A stretch of DNA of 44,775 bases from the NCBI GenBank assembly GCA_002686055.1, contig NYZU01000045.1, positions 1-44,775 on the forward strand. The letters run 5' to 3'. This document shows positions 36,109 through 44,651 of the stretch, piece by piece (within the stretch, counting starts at the first letter, position 1; the number at the start of each line of letters is the position of its first letter). The notes under the pieces are model-generated. The model was given only the letters and a program-made list of their open reading frames with translations, did not search any database and was not told the origin of the DNA. This stretch comes from Oceanospirillaceae bacterium. GTDB taxonomy: Bacteria > Pseudomonadota > Gammaproteobacteria > Pseudomonadales > Balneatricaceae. The position numbers and the translations under genes were made by a program.

Positions 36109-37356
36109 TTATTGAGCTGCAGCGATAGCGGCAACTAGTTGCTTAGCACCTTCTTCAGCACTGTCGGATGAGTTGAAGTAGTTAGTCGCAGTGTCATAAA
36201 TGGCACCAGAAACAGCTTCAGAAACAGCCATACCGTGAGCGAAGCTTGGTACTAGACCACCAGTTTGTGAGCTAGCTACGAAAGCATCCATAGAGTCGTG
36301 TGCACAAGAATCAAATGCAGCGCGATCCATGCCTAAACGTGCAGGGATAGAACCTTTGTTTAGGTTAAATACTTCTTGGAACTCAACGCTTAAGATAGCG
36401 TCAGCCATTGCTTTCTGTGCGTCAGCCTTACCAGCGTCAGACTGGCTGAAGAACGCAAAAGAGTCAACGTTAAAGGTGAAGGAACCAGAAGTACCTGGTG
36501 CAGCTACACAAACGTAGTCAGTACCAGAGTTCTTGCCAGCAACCTTGAATTCGCCTTTCGCCCAGTCACCCATGATTTGCATACCGGCTTCGCCGTTGAT
36601 AACCATAGAAGTAGCAACGTTCCAGTCACGACCTGGAGAGTTGGCATCGATGAACTGACGTAGTTGACCGAAAGTTTCAAATACTTCAACAGTAGTAGCA
36701 CTGTTCAAGGCATCCATGTCGCCTTCAACAAAAGCTTTCTGGTAGTAGTCAGCACCACCAACACCTAATACTACAGCTTCAAATACTGTAGCGTCTTGCC
36801 ATGCTTGACCACCGTGAGCCAAGGCAACAAAGCCAGCGTCTTTCAGTTTTTGTGCTTGTACCATGAAGTCATCCCAAGTAGTAGGGATAGTTGCACCAGC
36901 TTTGCTGAATACTTCAGGGTTAGCCCACAACCAGTTTACGCGGTGAACGTTAACAGGAGCAGCAACATACTTGCCTTCGTGTTTCATAACGTCAGAAACA
37001 ACACCAGGTAGCAGGTCATCCCAGCCAGCGTTAGTAGCAACGTCATTGATGTCAGCTAGGAAACCTAAGTCACCCCATTCTTGAATGGATGGGCCTTTGA
37101 TTTGAGCTGCAGTTGGTGGGTTACCAGAGATAGCACGTGACTTAAGTACAGTCATGGCGCTTTCGCCACCACCACCAGCTACGGCAAAATCACTCCAGCC
37201 AACGCCTTCGTTGTTCAATTTTTCTTTCAGAAACTGCACACTGGCTGCTTCACCACCACTAGTCCACCAGTGCAATACTTCTACTTCGCTTGCTTGGGAA
37301 ACTGGGCTGATAGCCATAGCCGTTGCGGCTGCCAATACACTTAATTTGAATTTCAT
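36109..37356 (-). CDS. Carbohydrate ABC transporter substrate-binding protein (GtsA-like)
   Basis: This 415-residue periplasmic protein has a signal peptide (MKFKLSVLAAATAMAISPVSQAS, cleavage near residue 22). The mature N-terminus reads VEVLHWWTSGGEAASV, the start typical of glucose/mannose-type binding proteins. Further family features are NVHRVNWLWANPEVF, GDWAKGEF and a Cys pair (CVAAPGTSG and DSCAHDS). GAGGA lies 8 bases before the ATG. Context with a GltR/GtsS-like two-component system and two permeases suggests glucose or a related sugar, by analogy with Pseudomonas gtsA; substrate is inferred only. Confidence 0.93.
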   Translation of the reverse strand: MKFKLSVLAAATAMAISPVSQASEVEVLHWWTSGGEAASVQFLKEKLNNEGVGWSDFAVAGGGGESAMTVLKSRAISGNPPTAAQIKGPSIQEWGDLGFLADINDVATNAGWDDLLPGVVSDVMKHEGKYVAAPVNVHRVNWLWANPEVFSKAGATIPTTWDDFMVQAQKLKDAGFVALAHGGQAWQDATVFEAVVLGVGGADYYQKAFVEGDMDALNSATTVEVFETFGQLRQFIDANSPGRDWNVATSMVINGEAGMQIMGDWAKGEFKVAGKNSGTDYVCVAAPGTSGSFTFNVDSFAFFSQSDAGKADAQKAMADAILSVEFQEVFNLNKGSIPARLGMDRAAFDSCAHDSMDAFVASSQTGGLVPSFAHGMAVSEAVSGAIYDTATNYFNSSDSAEEGAKQLVAAIAAAQ

Positions 37357-37393
37357 GGAGAAAGTCCTCGTTGTTATTAATATGCCGAACTTT

Positions 37394-37406
37394 TATACAA
37401 TGTATA
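37394..37406. promoter_or_regulatory. TATACAATGTATA palindrome upstream of the binding-protein gene
   Basis: A perfect 13-bp palindrome about a central A lies 38 bases before the binding-protein ATG. On the minus strand its second half belongs to TTGTATAAAAG, so it includes or overlaps a -10-like TATAAA. It may be an operator, or simply overlapping -10 sequences. Confidence 0.45.
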
Positions 37407-37452
37407 TTCGGTAGGAGGAGTTTAGAGTGTTTTGTGTGGCGCAGTGTAGAAT

Positions 37453-37470
37453 AATGTTACGAAATGTTAC
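37453..37470 (-). promoter_or_regulatory. Tandem GTAACATT direct repeat, candidate response-regulator site
   Basis: The minus strand carries GTAACATT twice at a spacing of exactly 10 bp (GTAACATTTCGTAACATT), the arrangement bound by OmpR-type regulator dimers. It lies about 47-76 bp upstream of the TATACATTGTATA element and overlaps the stop codon of the kinase gene. It is a good candidate binding site for the adjacent regulator controlling the sugar transporter. Confidence 0.6.
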
Positions 37471-38915
37471 AAAGGGAAATGAACTGCGACGATCAATCCG
37501 CCGCCTGGGCGATCTAACAGCACCAGCTCGCCTCCGTGAAAGTTAGCTATACTGCGGGCAATAGACAAGCCCAGCCCTGAGTGTTCACTGCTTGGTTTTT
37601 GATCTATACGAAAGTAGGGCTCAAACACGCGTTTTTTATCCATGGTAGACAGGCCAGGACCTGGGTCTCTGATCTCAACATGTAAATAGTGGTCATCTTG
37701 CCATGCCCTGATATAGGCAGCATCACCATATTGCAGGGCATTATCTATAAGGTTAGTAAACATCCGCTCTAAAGCCATAGAACGACCCTCAAGATGCAAT
37801 TTTGGTTGCACGTCAAGTCTAACTGGCAGGCCATAAATCTTCTGTTTTTCTGCTAGGTCAAAGAGCATTTTGCTAATATCTACAGTTAAAGCATTTTCGT
37901 GCACAATGCCCTCTTTCACCATTTGTAAGCTGCCTTTAACCATGGTGTCGAGGTTTTCTAGGTCACTAATAAGGCCTGTTCTTGCTTCCTCATCATCCAG
38001 CATCTCAGCCCTTAAACGAGCTCGGGTTATAGGTGTTTTTAAATCATGTGAAATAGCGGCAAATAGTCGCTCACGATCATGAATAAACTTTTGAATGCGC
38101 TCACTCATGGTATTAAACGCTCGCACAGTAGCAATCATTTCACGAGTGCCTTGTTCTACTAGGCGCTTGGGTTTGTGTCCACGGCCAATTTGTTCTGCAT
38201 GGCGAGCAAGTAAGCGCAGAGGGCGCACGACCCAGCGCACCAGCAATACAGTGAGTATAAGCACAGTTATAGATACCAAGCTTATACTGATTAAACGGTC
38301 AGTAGTAAGCCAACTTACGCCTACAAGCACACTACCCGAGGGAACGGGTGCAGCCAGATATATCCAGTCTTCTGCAATGGGCAGTTGCACCAATACGATG
38401 GGGCTTTGATCACCGGGTTCTAATAAGGCAAAACGTGTCCATTTTGGCGGTAAGTCCACCATCCGGTTATCACCCGATAAGATCTTTAGGTCGTCAAATT
38501 TTACAAATTGAATGTCCAACTTGTCTTTTTGGCCAATCTGCGCACTGATACTGTTTTGTAATTGCTTTCTAACCAGCTCAGAAAACTCATTAGTATTGAT
38601 ATTGGGTAAGGCAATATAGTTTTTGTTTACCGACACAAAATAGCGCGTGCCCCCCATATCTCGTAATTGGTCGAGAACAATATGACGATACTCTTTCGGT
38701 AACTTGGTAAAAAACTGTATAGTTTGACCAATACGTGAGCCCATATTGGCAGAGACTTCAATCAAGCGTTTACGCTCGCCATCTTTTAGTTGCTCAACCC
38801 ATATCCAGGTGCCTAATGACTGAGCTACAAAGATGCCAATTAACAGCACCACAGATACCCGTGCCAGCATATTATTGGGCAGTATGCGATCTCGTAAATT
38901 AGAAGTTATTGACAT
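37467..38915 (-). CDS. Sensor histidine kinase of the sugar-transport system (GtsS-like)
   Basis: This 482-residue inner-membrane kinase has two membrane helices (about residues 19-38 and 207-228) flanking a periplasmic sensor domain of about 165 residues. A HAMP linker (RWVVRPLRLLARHAEQIGRG) follows, then the phospho-acceptor His in FAAISHDLKTPITRAR (about His-290). The ATPase has N-box NLIDNALQYGD, G1 DPGPGLS and G2 GLGLSIARSIANFHGG. Its start overlaps the regulator gene by 10 bp. Gene order regulator-kinase-transporter copies Pseudomonas gltR-gtsS-gts, where the pair controls glucose uptake. The ligand here is unknown and may be sensed through the binding protein. Confidence 0.93.
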   Translation of the reverse strand: MSITSNLRDRILPNNMLARVSVVLLIGIFVAQSLGTWIWVEQLKDGERKRLIEVSANMGSRIGQTIQFFTKLPKEYRHIVLDQLRDMGGTRYFVSVNKNYIALPNINTNEFSELVRKQLQNSISAQIGQKDKLDIQFVKFDDLKILSGDNRMVDLPPKWTRFALLEPGDQSPIVLVQLPIAEDWIYLAAPVPSGSVLVGVSWLTTDRLISISLVSITVLILTVLLVRWVVRPLRLLARHAEQIGRGHKPKRLVEQGTREMIATVRAFNTMSERIQKFIHDRERLFAAISHDLKTPITRARLRAEMLDDEEARTGLISDLENLDTMVKGSLQMVKEGIVHENALTVDISKMLFDLAEKQKIYGLPVRLDVQPKLHLEGRSMALERMFTNLIDNALQYGDAAYIRAWQDDHYLHVEIRDPGPGLSTMDKKRVFEPYFRIDQKPSSEHSGLGLSIARSIANFHGGELVLLDRPGGGLIVAVHFPL

Positions 38916-39586
38916 GGGATAACGAGTACGTACCCTTTACCACGCACATTTTGAATAGGGTCTGGATAAAATTCGGATAGTTTGCTGCGCAAGCGACTAA
39001 TAGAGGTGTCAATAGCCCGCTCAAATGGTGAGTTAGAGCGCCCATGCAAGTTCTTGCTTATATAATCCTTACTCACAATCTGACCTTGTTGCTGGGCTAA
39101 TACCGCCAACAAATCAAATTCAGTTCCCGTTAAGGCAATAGGCTGATCATTAACCTTGACTGTGCGTGTTTGGCTATTAATAAAAAGTTGTATTTCATTA
39201 TTAACAGCCGATGCCTGGGTTTCAACTCGACGCAACAAAGCTTTGACTCTGGCTAACAACTCGCGCGGGTTAAAAGGTTTGCCCATATAATCATCGGCAC
39301 CCAATTCAAGACCCAGAATACGATCTAAATCGTCACTAGCCGCCGTTAACATAATTACGGGCAAATCTGAGCTCTGGCGTAATTGCCGACACACACTCAG
39401 GCCATCAATGCCAGGTAAGCTAAGATCAAGAATCGCGAGAGAAAATTGGCTAATATCAGCTGCCAGAAAACTTTCACCATCGGTAAAAGGCGACACCTCA
39501 TAACCTTGCTGGCTCATATACTGACTCAGTAGCTGTAAGATTTCACTATCGTCGTCGATAAGTGCCAGACGTTTATTGGTGGTCAT
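38906..39586 (-). CDS. Response regulator, OmpR family (GltR-like)
   Basis: This 226-residue regulator has receiver residues D11-D13, phospho-acceptor D54 in LAILDLSLPG and Lys in DYMGKPFNPREL. A winged-helix DNA-binding domain follows (ALTGTEFDLLAVLAQ, RAIDTSISRLRSKL, GKGYVLVIP). It is the first gene of the operon that continues with the kinase; a GltR-like role in sugar-transport control is inferred from position. The tandem GTAACATT repeats at 37453-37470 are its likely target. It is divergent from comM across a 124-bp gap. Confidence 0.94.
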   Translation of the reverse strand: MTTNKRLALIDDDSEILQLLSQYMSQQGYEVSPFTDGESFLAADISQFSLAILDLSLPGIDGLSVCRQLRQSSDLPVIMLTAASDDLDRILGLELGADDYMGKPFNPRELLARVKALLRRVETQASAVNNEIQLFINSQTRTVKVNDQPIALTGTEFDLLAVLAQQQGQIVSKDYISKNLHGRSNSPFERAIDTSISRLRSKLSEFYPDPIQNVRGKGYVLVIPCQ

Positions 39587-39710
39587 ATTAAACGGGTAAC
39601 ATTTAATTATTTGGCGCTATTCTAACCCGATAATGTACGCAAGCCAAATGGCTCTTTTTTAGGAGACTACTATACTGATAGTCGGTGACTAGATAATCAA
39701 GGATGAGAAT

Positions 39711-41213
39711 ATGTCATTAGCTATCATTTATACTCGTGCTCATATGGGCATTGATGCGCCACAGGTTTGGGTTGAAGTTCATTTAAGCAGTGGATTGCCA
39801 GCAATCAATATGGTTGGTTTGGCAGAAACAGCTGTGCGGGAAAGTAAAGACAGGGTGCGCAGTGCCATTATTAATGCTGGCTTTGAATTTCCCATGCAGC
39901 GTATCACGATTAATCTGGCACCAGCCGACTTACCTAAAGAAGGTGGGCGCTTTGACTTAGCGATTGCTATGGGCATTTTGCATGCTTCTAAGCAAGTACC
40001 AAATACGAATACCCAAGGCTTGGAGTTTCTTGCTGAGTTAGGGCTTGCTGCCGAGTTAAAGCCCTGCCCGGGGGTGCTTAGTGCCGCCGTGGCTTGCTTG
40101 GGTGCCCAGCGCAAGTTAGTTGTTGCGCCGGCCAATGCCAATGAAGCCGTTATGCCAACTGGGGCAAAAGCCATAGCGCCCAATAATCTTAATGAGCTAT
40201 GTCAGTGGCTGTTTTATCCAGATACGGCGCATTGGCATAAGCCAAGTAAAAGGCCTAAGGGACAGACTGCTAAAGTTGATTTACAAGATGTTCAAGGGCA
40301 AGAACAAGCTAAGCGTGGACTGGTTATTGCCGCTGCTGGCCATCACTCAATGCTGCTTGTTGGCCCTCCAGGAACAGGCAAAACTATGTTGGCAAGGCGC
40401 TTACATGCTTTGTTACCCCCACTGGATGAAAAGCAAGCCATGGAGGTGGGGGCTATTCAATCCAGTTTAGGTGAGTTTGATGCTGCGCAATGGCGACAAG
40501 TACCTTGGAGAGCGCCCCATCATACGGCTTCTGCTGCCGCCTTAGTGGGCGGTGGGCGGCTGCCAAAAGCAGGAGAAATTAGCCGTGCTCATCGCGGCGT
40601 GTTATTTCTGGATGAGCTAGCTGAGTTCCCGCGGCATATTATAGACAGCCTGCGCCAGCCTTTAGAAAGTGGCTGGGTTCATGTGGTGAGGGCACAGCAG
40701 CAACTTCATTTGCCGGCTAAGTTTCTATTACTAGCAGCAACAAATCCCTGCCCCTGTGGTTATTATGGGGACACAGATGTTGAATGTCGCTGTAGTCCGA
40801 CTAAAGTTGCCAACTACCAACAACGTTTATCAGGTCCGCTGTTGGATCGCCTTGATATCCAACTTGGGGTTCAGCGACCTTCCGCGAGAGCAATATTACA
40901 ACCCGAAGCTGGAATGGATAGTGAGCAAGCCCGCGCTATGGTAAAGGCAGCACAAAGTCGCCAATGGCAGCGGCAAGGTATGCTTAATGGTGACTTAAGT
41001 GGGGCTAAACTAGCTGAGGTGGCTCTATTGGCCGAGCCGGAGCAAGAGCTACTATTGGCTGCAAGCAAACGTTTAGCTCTGTCACCTAGAGTTGTGCACA
41101 AGGTATTGCGAGTTGCGCGCACCATCACCGATCTTGAGGGAGAAAACAACATTGGTCGTGAGGCTTTGTTGGAAGCCTTAGGCTATCGACAGTCTAGTTT
41201 GCTAGATCAATAA
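39711..41213 (+). CDS. comM: ComM/YifB family Mg-chelatase-like AAA+ ATPase
   Basis: This 500-residue AAA+ protein has an N-terminal Lon-C-like domain (about residues 1-180, with MVGLAETAVRESKDRVRSAI, LAPADLPKEGGRFDLAIAMGIL in parts). The ATPase has Walker A VGPPGTGKTMLARRL (about residue 222) and Walker B VLFLDELAEFPR. A cysteine cluster CPCGYYGDTDVECRCSP is followed by the C-terminal helical domain. ComM is a hexameric branch-migration helicase that aids integration of DNA taken up by transformation. AAGGATGAG precedes the ATG, and TATACT at 39671-39676 is a plausible -10. Other competence genes are not in the window. Confidence 0.95.
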   Translation: MSLAIIYTRAHMGIDAPQVWVEVHLSSGLPAINMVGLAETAVRESKDRVRSAIINAGFEFPMQRITINLAPADLPKEGGRFDLAIAMGILHASKQVPNTNTQGLEFLAELGLAAELKPCPGVLSAAVACLGAQRKLVVAPANANEAVMPTGAKAIAPNNLNELCQWLFYPDTAHWHKPSKRPKGQTAKVDLQDVQGQEQAKRGLVIAAAGHHSMLLVGPPGTGKTMLARRLHALLPPLDEKQAMEVGAIQSSLGEFDAAQWRQVPWRAPHHTASAAALVGGGRLPKAGEISRAHRGVLFLDELAEFPRHIIDSLRQPLESGWVHVVRAQQQLHLPAKFLLLAATNPCPCGYYGDTDVECRCSPTKVANYQQRLSGPLLDRLDIQLGVQRPSARAILQPEAGMDSEQARAMVKAAQSRQWQRQGMLNGDLSGAKLAEVALLAEPEQELLLAASKRLALSPRVVHKVLRVARTITDLEGENNIGREALLEALGYRQSSLLDQ

Positions 41214-41263
41214 AGTTGTATGGCCAACGACAAATAAGCGATGCATAGGCGTTAGGAATCTTT

Positions 41264-41269
41264 TATAAT
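41264..41269 (+). promoter_or_regulatory. -10 element of the rep promoter
   Basis: A perfect TATAAT lies 33 bases before the GTG start of rep, with transcription expected near 41276. The -35 region (ATGCAT at 41241) is weak. This element rules out translation from the upstream TTG at 41270. Confidence 0.65.
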
Positions 41270-41302
41270 TTGCGCCCCTTTTGCTATCAATCAGAGACCT
41301 GC

Positions 41303-43321
41303 GTGAGCCGATTAAATCCCCGACAACAGGAAGCTATGGAAGCTGTGAGTGGCGCGGTGCTGGTGTTAGCTGGTGCGGGTTCGGGCAAAACCAGTGTCAT
41401 TACGCGTAAGATTGCCTATTTGATTGATGAATGTGGCCTTAAAGGTCACCAAATACTCGCTCTAACCTTTACCAATAAAGCCGCCCGCGAAATGAAAGAA
41501 CGCGTTGGTCAACTGGTGCAAGGCAAAGCGGCACGAGGGCTCACTGTTTCTACTTTCCATAATCTTGGTTTAAATATTATTCGCCGAGAATGCCAAGCAT
41601 TGGGCTACCGCCCTGGCTTTTCCATCTTTGATGCCCAAGATGTGCTGACCTTATTAAAAGACCTTACCCATAAAGAATTTGAGGCGGCGGAAGACGTTTG
41701 TGAGCCGATTCAATACCAGATTTCCAACTGGAAGAACGATCTGGTTTCACCAGCCCAAGCCCTAGCTGGTGCCAATGGCCCAGAACAGGTTCTGGCGGCC
41801 AGGGTCTATGAGGCCTATGAGAAAACCCTCAAGCTTTATAATGGCGTTGACTTCGATGACTTAATCCTACAACCCGTGCGCCTCTTTACTGAGCGGCCTG
41901 ATATCCTTGATAAGTGGCAAAACCGCGTGCGCTATTTGCTGGTTGATGAGTATCAAGATACCAATAGCTCCCAGTATTTATTGGTTAAACAGCTAGTTGG
42001 TATGCGCGCCAATTTTACTGTGGTGGGCGACGATGACCAGTCCATTTATGCTTGGCGTGGTGCCCGACCAGAAAATTTAGCTATTCTGCAGGCTGACTTC
42101 CCTAGCTTAAAAGTGATTAAGTTAGAACAAAACTACCGTTCTACAGGGCGCATTCTTAAAGTCGCTAACAAGTTGATTGCCCACAACCCTCACGAGTTTG
42201 AAAAAGCCCTTTGGAGTGACAAGGGCTATGGCGAGCCGGTGCGCGTTATTAGTTGTCATAATGAAGATGCGGAAGCGGAGCGGATTGCCACAGAAATTTT
42301 GCAGGCACAACTGCAAAACCAAGGCGCATATAAAGACTTTGCCATCTTATATAGAGGCAATCATCAGTCGCGCTTAATGGAAATGAAGCTACAGACTTAC
42401 AAAGTGCCTTATAAGATTAACGGCGGGCAGTCTTTCTTCGGCCGCACCGAAGTAAAAGATATTATGGCTTATCTTAAAATCTTACTAAACCCTGCCGATG
42501 ATAATGCCTTTTTGCGTATTGTTAATACCCCGCGTCGAGAGATTGGCGCGGCTACGTTGGAAAAGCTAGTTAACTACGCCACCATGCGGGGCGTAAGTTT
42601 GATTTCAGCTAGTCAGGAAGTGGGGCTAAAAGAATACATGTCTGGCAATGCCTTAGCCAAGGTGCAAGAGTTTGGCGAATGGATAAATGGTTTAGCTGAA
42701 CAGGCTGAGCGTGACGACCCCATAGCCGCAGTGCAACAAATGATCCGTGATATGGAATATCAGGACTGGCTATTACAAACCAGTAGTGGCCCACCTATGG
42801 CCGAAAAACGTATGGCCAATGTCGAACTATTGGTGGAGTCGCTAAAGGAATCTCTAGAGGTGGCGGTTAAGAAGAATGAGTATGCTGATATGGGTGATGC
42901 GGTAGCCCGCTTAGTATTATTGGATATTCTCGAACGCCAAGAGGAAGAGGATGATAGCGATCGGGTGCAACTGATGACCCTACATTCTGCTAAGGGTTTG
43001 GAATACCCCCATGTGTTTATGATGGGGATGGAAGAGGACCTGTTACCCCATCGCAATAGCATTGATGAGGGCAATGTCGAAGAAGAGCGACGCCTATGCT
43101 ATGTGGGCATAACCCGAGCTCGCCAGACCCTAACCATCACCCTAGCCCGCAAGCGCCAACAGTTTGGAGAAATGCTGGAAACAACCCCTAGCCGCTTCCT
43201 TGATGAGTTACCTGAAGCCGATCTGGAATGGGAAGGCCGAGGTGATGATGATCCCAGTAAAAACGTTCAGCAAGGGCAAGCCACACTCGCTGGTTTAAAA
43301 GGTTTATTAGACGACTTTTAA
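41303..43321 (+). CDS. rep: ATP-dependent DNA helicase Rep
   Basis: This superfamily 1A 3'-5' helicase removes proteins ahead of replication forks. From GTG at 41303 it is 672 residues, near the E. coli length of 673. Motifs are Walker A AGAGSGKTSV, motif Ia ALTFTNKAAREMKER, DEYQDTN (Walker B), DDDQSIYAWRGA, EQNYRST and VQLMTLHSAKGLE with YVGITRARQ. The frame extends to 41270, but that TTG overlaps the -10. SRLNPRQQEA after the GTG aligns with E. coli Rep RLNPGQQQA, and AGAGA lies 5 bases upstream. Rep is favoured over UvrD because of length and the N-terminal match. Confidence 0.95.
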   Translation: MSRLNPRQQEAMEAVSGAVLVLAGAGSGKTSVITRKIAYLIDECGLKGHQILALTFTNKAAREMKERVGQLVQGKAARGLTVSTFHNLGLNIIRRECQALGYRPGFSIFDAQDVLTLLKDLTHKEFEAAEDVCEPIQYQISNWKNDLVSPAQALAGANGPEQVLAARVYEAYEKTLKLYNGVDFDDLILQPVRLFTERPDILDKWQNRVRYLLVDEYQDTNSSQYLLVKQLVGMRANFTVVGDDDQSIYAWRGARPENLAILQADFPSLKVIKLEQNYRSTGRILKVANKLIAHNPHEFEKALWSDKGYGEPVRVISCHNEDAEAERIATEILQAQLQNQGAYKDFAILYRGNHQSRLMEMKLQTYKVPYKINGGQSFFGRTEVKDIMAYLKILLNPADDNAFLRIVNTPRREIGAATLEKLVNYATMRGVSLISASQEVGLKEYMSGNALAKVQEFGEWINGLAEQAERDDPIAAVQQMIRDMEYQDWLLQTSSGPPMAEKRMANVELLVESLKESLEVAVKKNEYADMGDAVARLVLLDILERQEEEDDSDRVQLMTLHSAKGLEYPHVFMMGMEEDLLPHRNSIDEGNVEEERRLCYVGITRARQTLTITLARKRQQFGEMLETTPSRFLDELPEADLEWEGRGDDDPSKNVQQGQATLAGLKGLLDDF

Positions 43322-43412
43322 AGACCACAAGTGCTTATCAAAGTCCGCGTTTATAGCTACAATGATTTATATAGTTGTTATAAAAACCCCCAAATAAGCC
43401 AGAGGAAATGTC

Positions 43413-43784
43413 ATGAGCGACATGCAAAACGCCCTTAACCTTCTTATCGAAACTTGTCATGGAGCTGCCCTAAAGGGTGGTTGGTGGCATGACCCTGCGA
43501 CTGGAGAAAAACTACAGCGCAACAAAGGCGAGTTGCTATGCCTAATTCATTCAGAGATTTCGGAAGCTATGGAAGGCGCGCGTAAAGGCATAATGGATGA
43601 CCACCTTACCAACCGCCCTATGGAAGAAGTGGAGCTGGCCGATGCCATTATCCGTATCTGTGATTATGCTGGTGGTTATGGTCTTGATGTAGCTGGTGCC
43701 TTGGAAGAAAAGCTGGCCTACAATGCTCAGCGTGCCGACCATAAACCAGAGAACCGAGTTAAGGATGGGGGCAAAAAGTTTTAA
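43413..43784 (+). CDS. MazG-like nucleotide pyrophosphohydrolase
   Basis: This 123-residue single-domain protein of the all-alpha NTP pyrophosphatase superfamily has metal-binding acidic residues in EISEAMEGARKG and EEVELADAIIRICDYAGGYGLDV, the E-x-x-E plus E-x-x-D pattern. Members hydrolyse nucleoside triphosphates to monophosphates, often removing non-canonical nucleotides; the substrate here is unknown. GAGGAAA lies 6 bases before the ATG. It follows rep by 91 bases and has its own terminator, so it is probably a separate unit. Confidence 0.88.
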   Translation: MSDMQNALNLLIETCHGAALKGGWWHDPATGEKLQRNKGELLCLIHSEISEAMEGARKGIMDDHLTNRPMEEVELADAIIRICDYAGGYGLDVAGALEEKLAYNAQRADHKPENRVKDGGKKF

Positions 43785-43806
43785 TCGTTTGCCGATCTGC
43801 AAGCAT

Positions 43807-43835
43807 AAAAAAAGGGCTATATAAGCCCTTTTTTT
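43807..43835. terminator. Bidirectional Rho-independent terminator
   Basis: AAAAAAAGGGCT (43807-43818) pairs with AGCCCTTTTTTT (43824-43835) around ATATA. It ends the MazG-like gene on the plus strand and the cytochrome c5 gene on the minus strand, with T runs in both directions. Confidence 0.94.
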
Positions 43836-43850
43836 GATTTACCTAGATGC

Positions 43851-44291
43851 TTATTTAACCGCATCTAACATATATTCAACTGTTACTTTAATTTCATCAT
43901 CAGAACAGTCCATACATAAGCCCCGTGCCGGCATAGCACCAATACCATTAATCGCATTAGTCACGAGCATTTCTGTACCTTTAGAGATACGGGGCGACCA
44001 AGCAGCTGCATCAGCAAATTTTGGTGCACCAGCGGCGCCGCTATTATGGCAACCAGCACAGGCAGCGTTATAAACTTCTTCGCCGCTGCGGGGGCCGCTA
44101 GCAACGACTGCGACAGCAGCAACAGGTGCTTTACACTCACCACCATCAACACAGACAGTGCCTACTTTGCCAATACGTGAGGCAATAGAGTGGGCGCTAT
44201 CATGGTCAGCTTTGGCGGTGATAGTAGTCAAACATAGGGCGACAAGACCAGCGGTTAGGCCGGCAGTTACAACAGGCTTTAGTAGGTTCAA
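43851..44291 (-). CDS. Cytochrome c5-family protein
   Basis: This 146-residue secreted c-type cytochrome has a signal peptide (LTAGLVALCLTTITAKA, cleavage near residue 28) and one haem site CAGCH (about residue 80). The axial Met lies in GIGAMPARG. The class c5 C-terminal Cys pair is in GLCMDCSDDE, followed by the helix VTVEYMLDAVK. It should carry electrons in the periplasm. An extra segment at residues 30-68, with a Cys pair (VCVDGGECKAP), precedes the haem domain and is longer than in minimal c5 proteins. Redox partner unknown. Confidence 0.93.
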   Translation of the reverse strand: MNLLKPVVTAGLTAGLVALCLTTITAKADHDSAHSIASRIGKVGTVCVDGGECKAPVAAVAVVASGPRSGEEVYNAACAGCHNSGAAGAPKFADAAAWSPRISKGTEMLVTNAINGIGAMPARGLCMDCSDDEIKVTVEYMLDAVK

Positions 44292-44531
44292 GTGCGGTGC
44301 CTCTCAAAAAATTAGGTTCGGCTGCAATAGGGCAGCAAAAAAACAGCTGGCATTATAGCGGTATTTATTGCAAACGTGAATGTTTGCTAGAGCTATAAAA
44401 TCATCTTAAGGCATCAAATCGGTGCAATATCTATAAAAAAGCGACTAATAAGTAAAATTAAGCTGATTTTCTACGCCCAAATCTTATGTTCCAGAGGCAT
44501 AAAATTATATACAAATGAGCTTGGCCTTGGC

Positions 44532-44560
44532 TTGAATCTACCCCTTATCCCCCGTATCAT
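44532..44560 (+). promoter_or_regulatory. Probable promoter of tRNA-Arg
   Basis: TTGAAT (44532-44537) and TATCAT (44555-44560) are separated by 17 bases, putting transcription start near 44567, 8 bases before the tRNA. The rest of the 283-base region (44292-44531) shows nothing recognisable beyond the upstream sequence of the divergent cytochrome gene. Confidence 0.6.
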
Positions 44561-44574
44561 ACGCCTTCCTCAAC

Positions 44575-44651
44575 GCGCCCGTAGCTCAGCTGGATAGAGT
44601 AGCAGGTTCCGATCCTGTTGGTCGGGGGTTCGAATCCCTCCGGGCGCGCCA
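44575..44651 (+). tRNA. tRNA-Arg (anticodon CCG)
   Basis: A complete 77-base cloverleaf. The acceptor GCGCCCG pairs with CGGGCGC. The D arm is GCTC/GAGT, and the anticodon stem GCAGG/CCTGT encloses TTCCGAT with anticodon CCG (reads CGG). The T arm GGGGG-TTCGAAT-CCCTC is followed by G and an encoded CCA. No terminator is visible before the window ends. The remaining 124 bases contain only a short GTATCAC repeat (44713 and 44724). Confidence 0.97.

Noticed and set aside
36042-36134. Longer start for the MalF-type permease
   Set aside because: It would overlap the binding-protein gene and run through the intercistronic terminator; a ribosome site and family-like start exist at 36041.
41270-41302. 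Upstream TTG start for Rep
   Set aside because: The TTG overlaps the end of the TATAAT element; the GTG at 41303 aligns with E. coli Rep.
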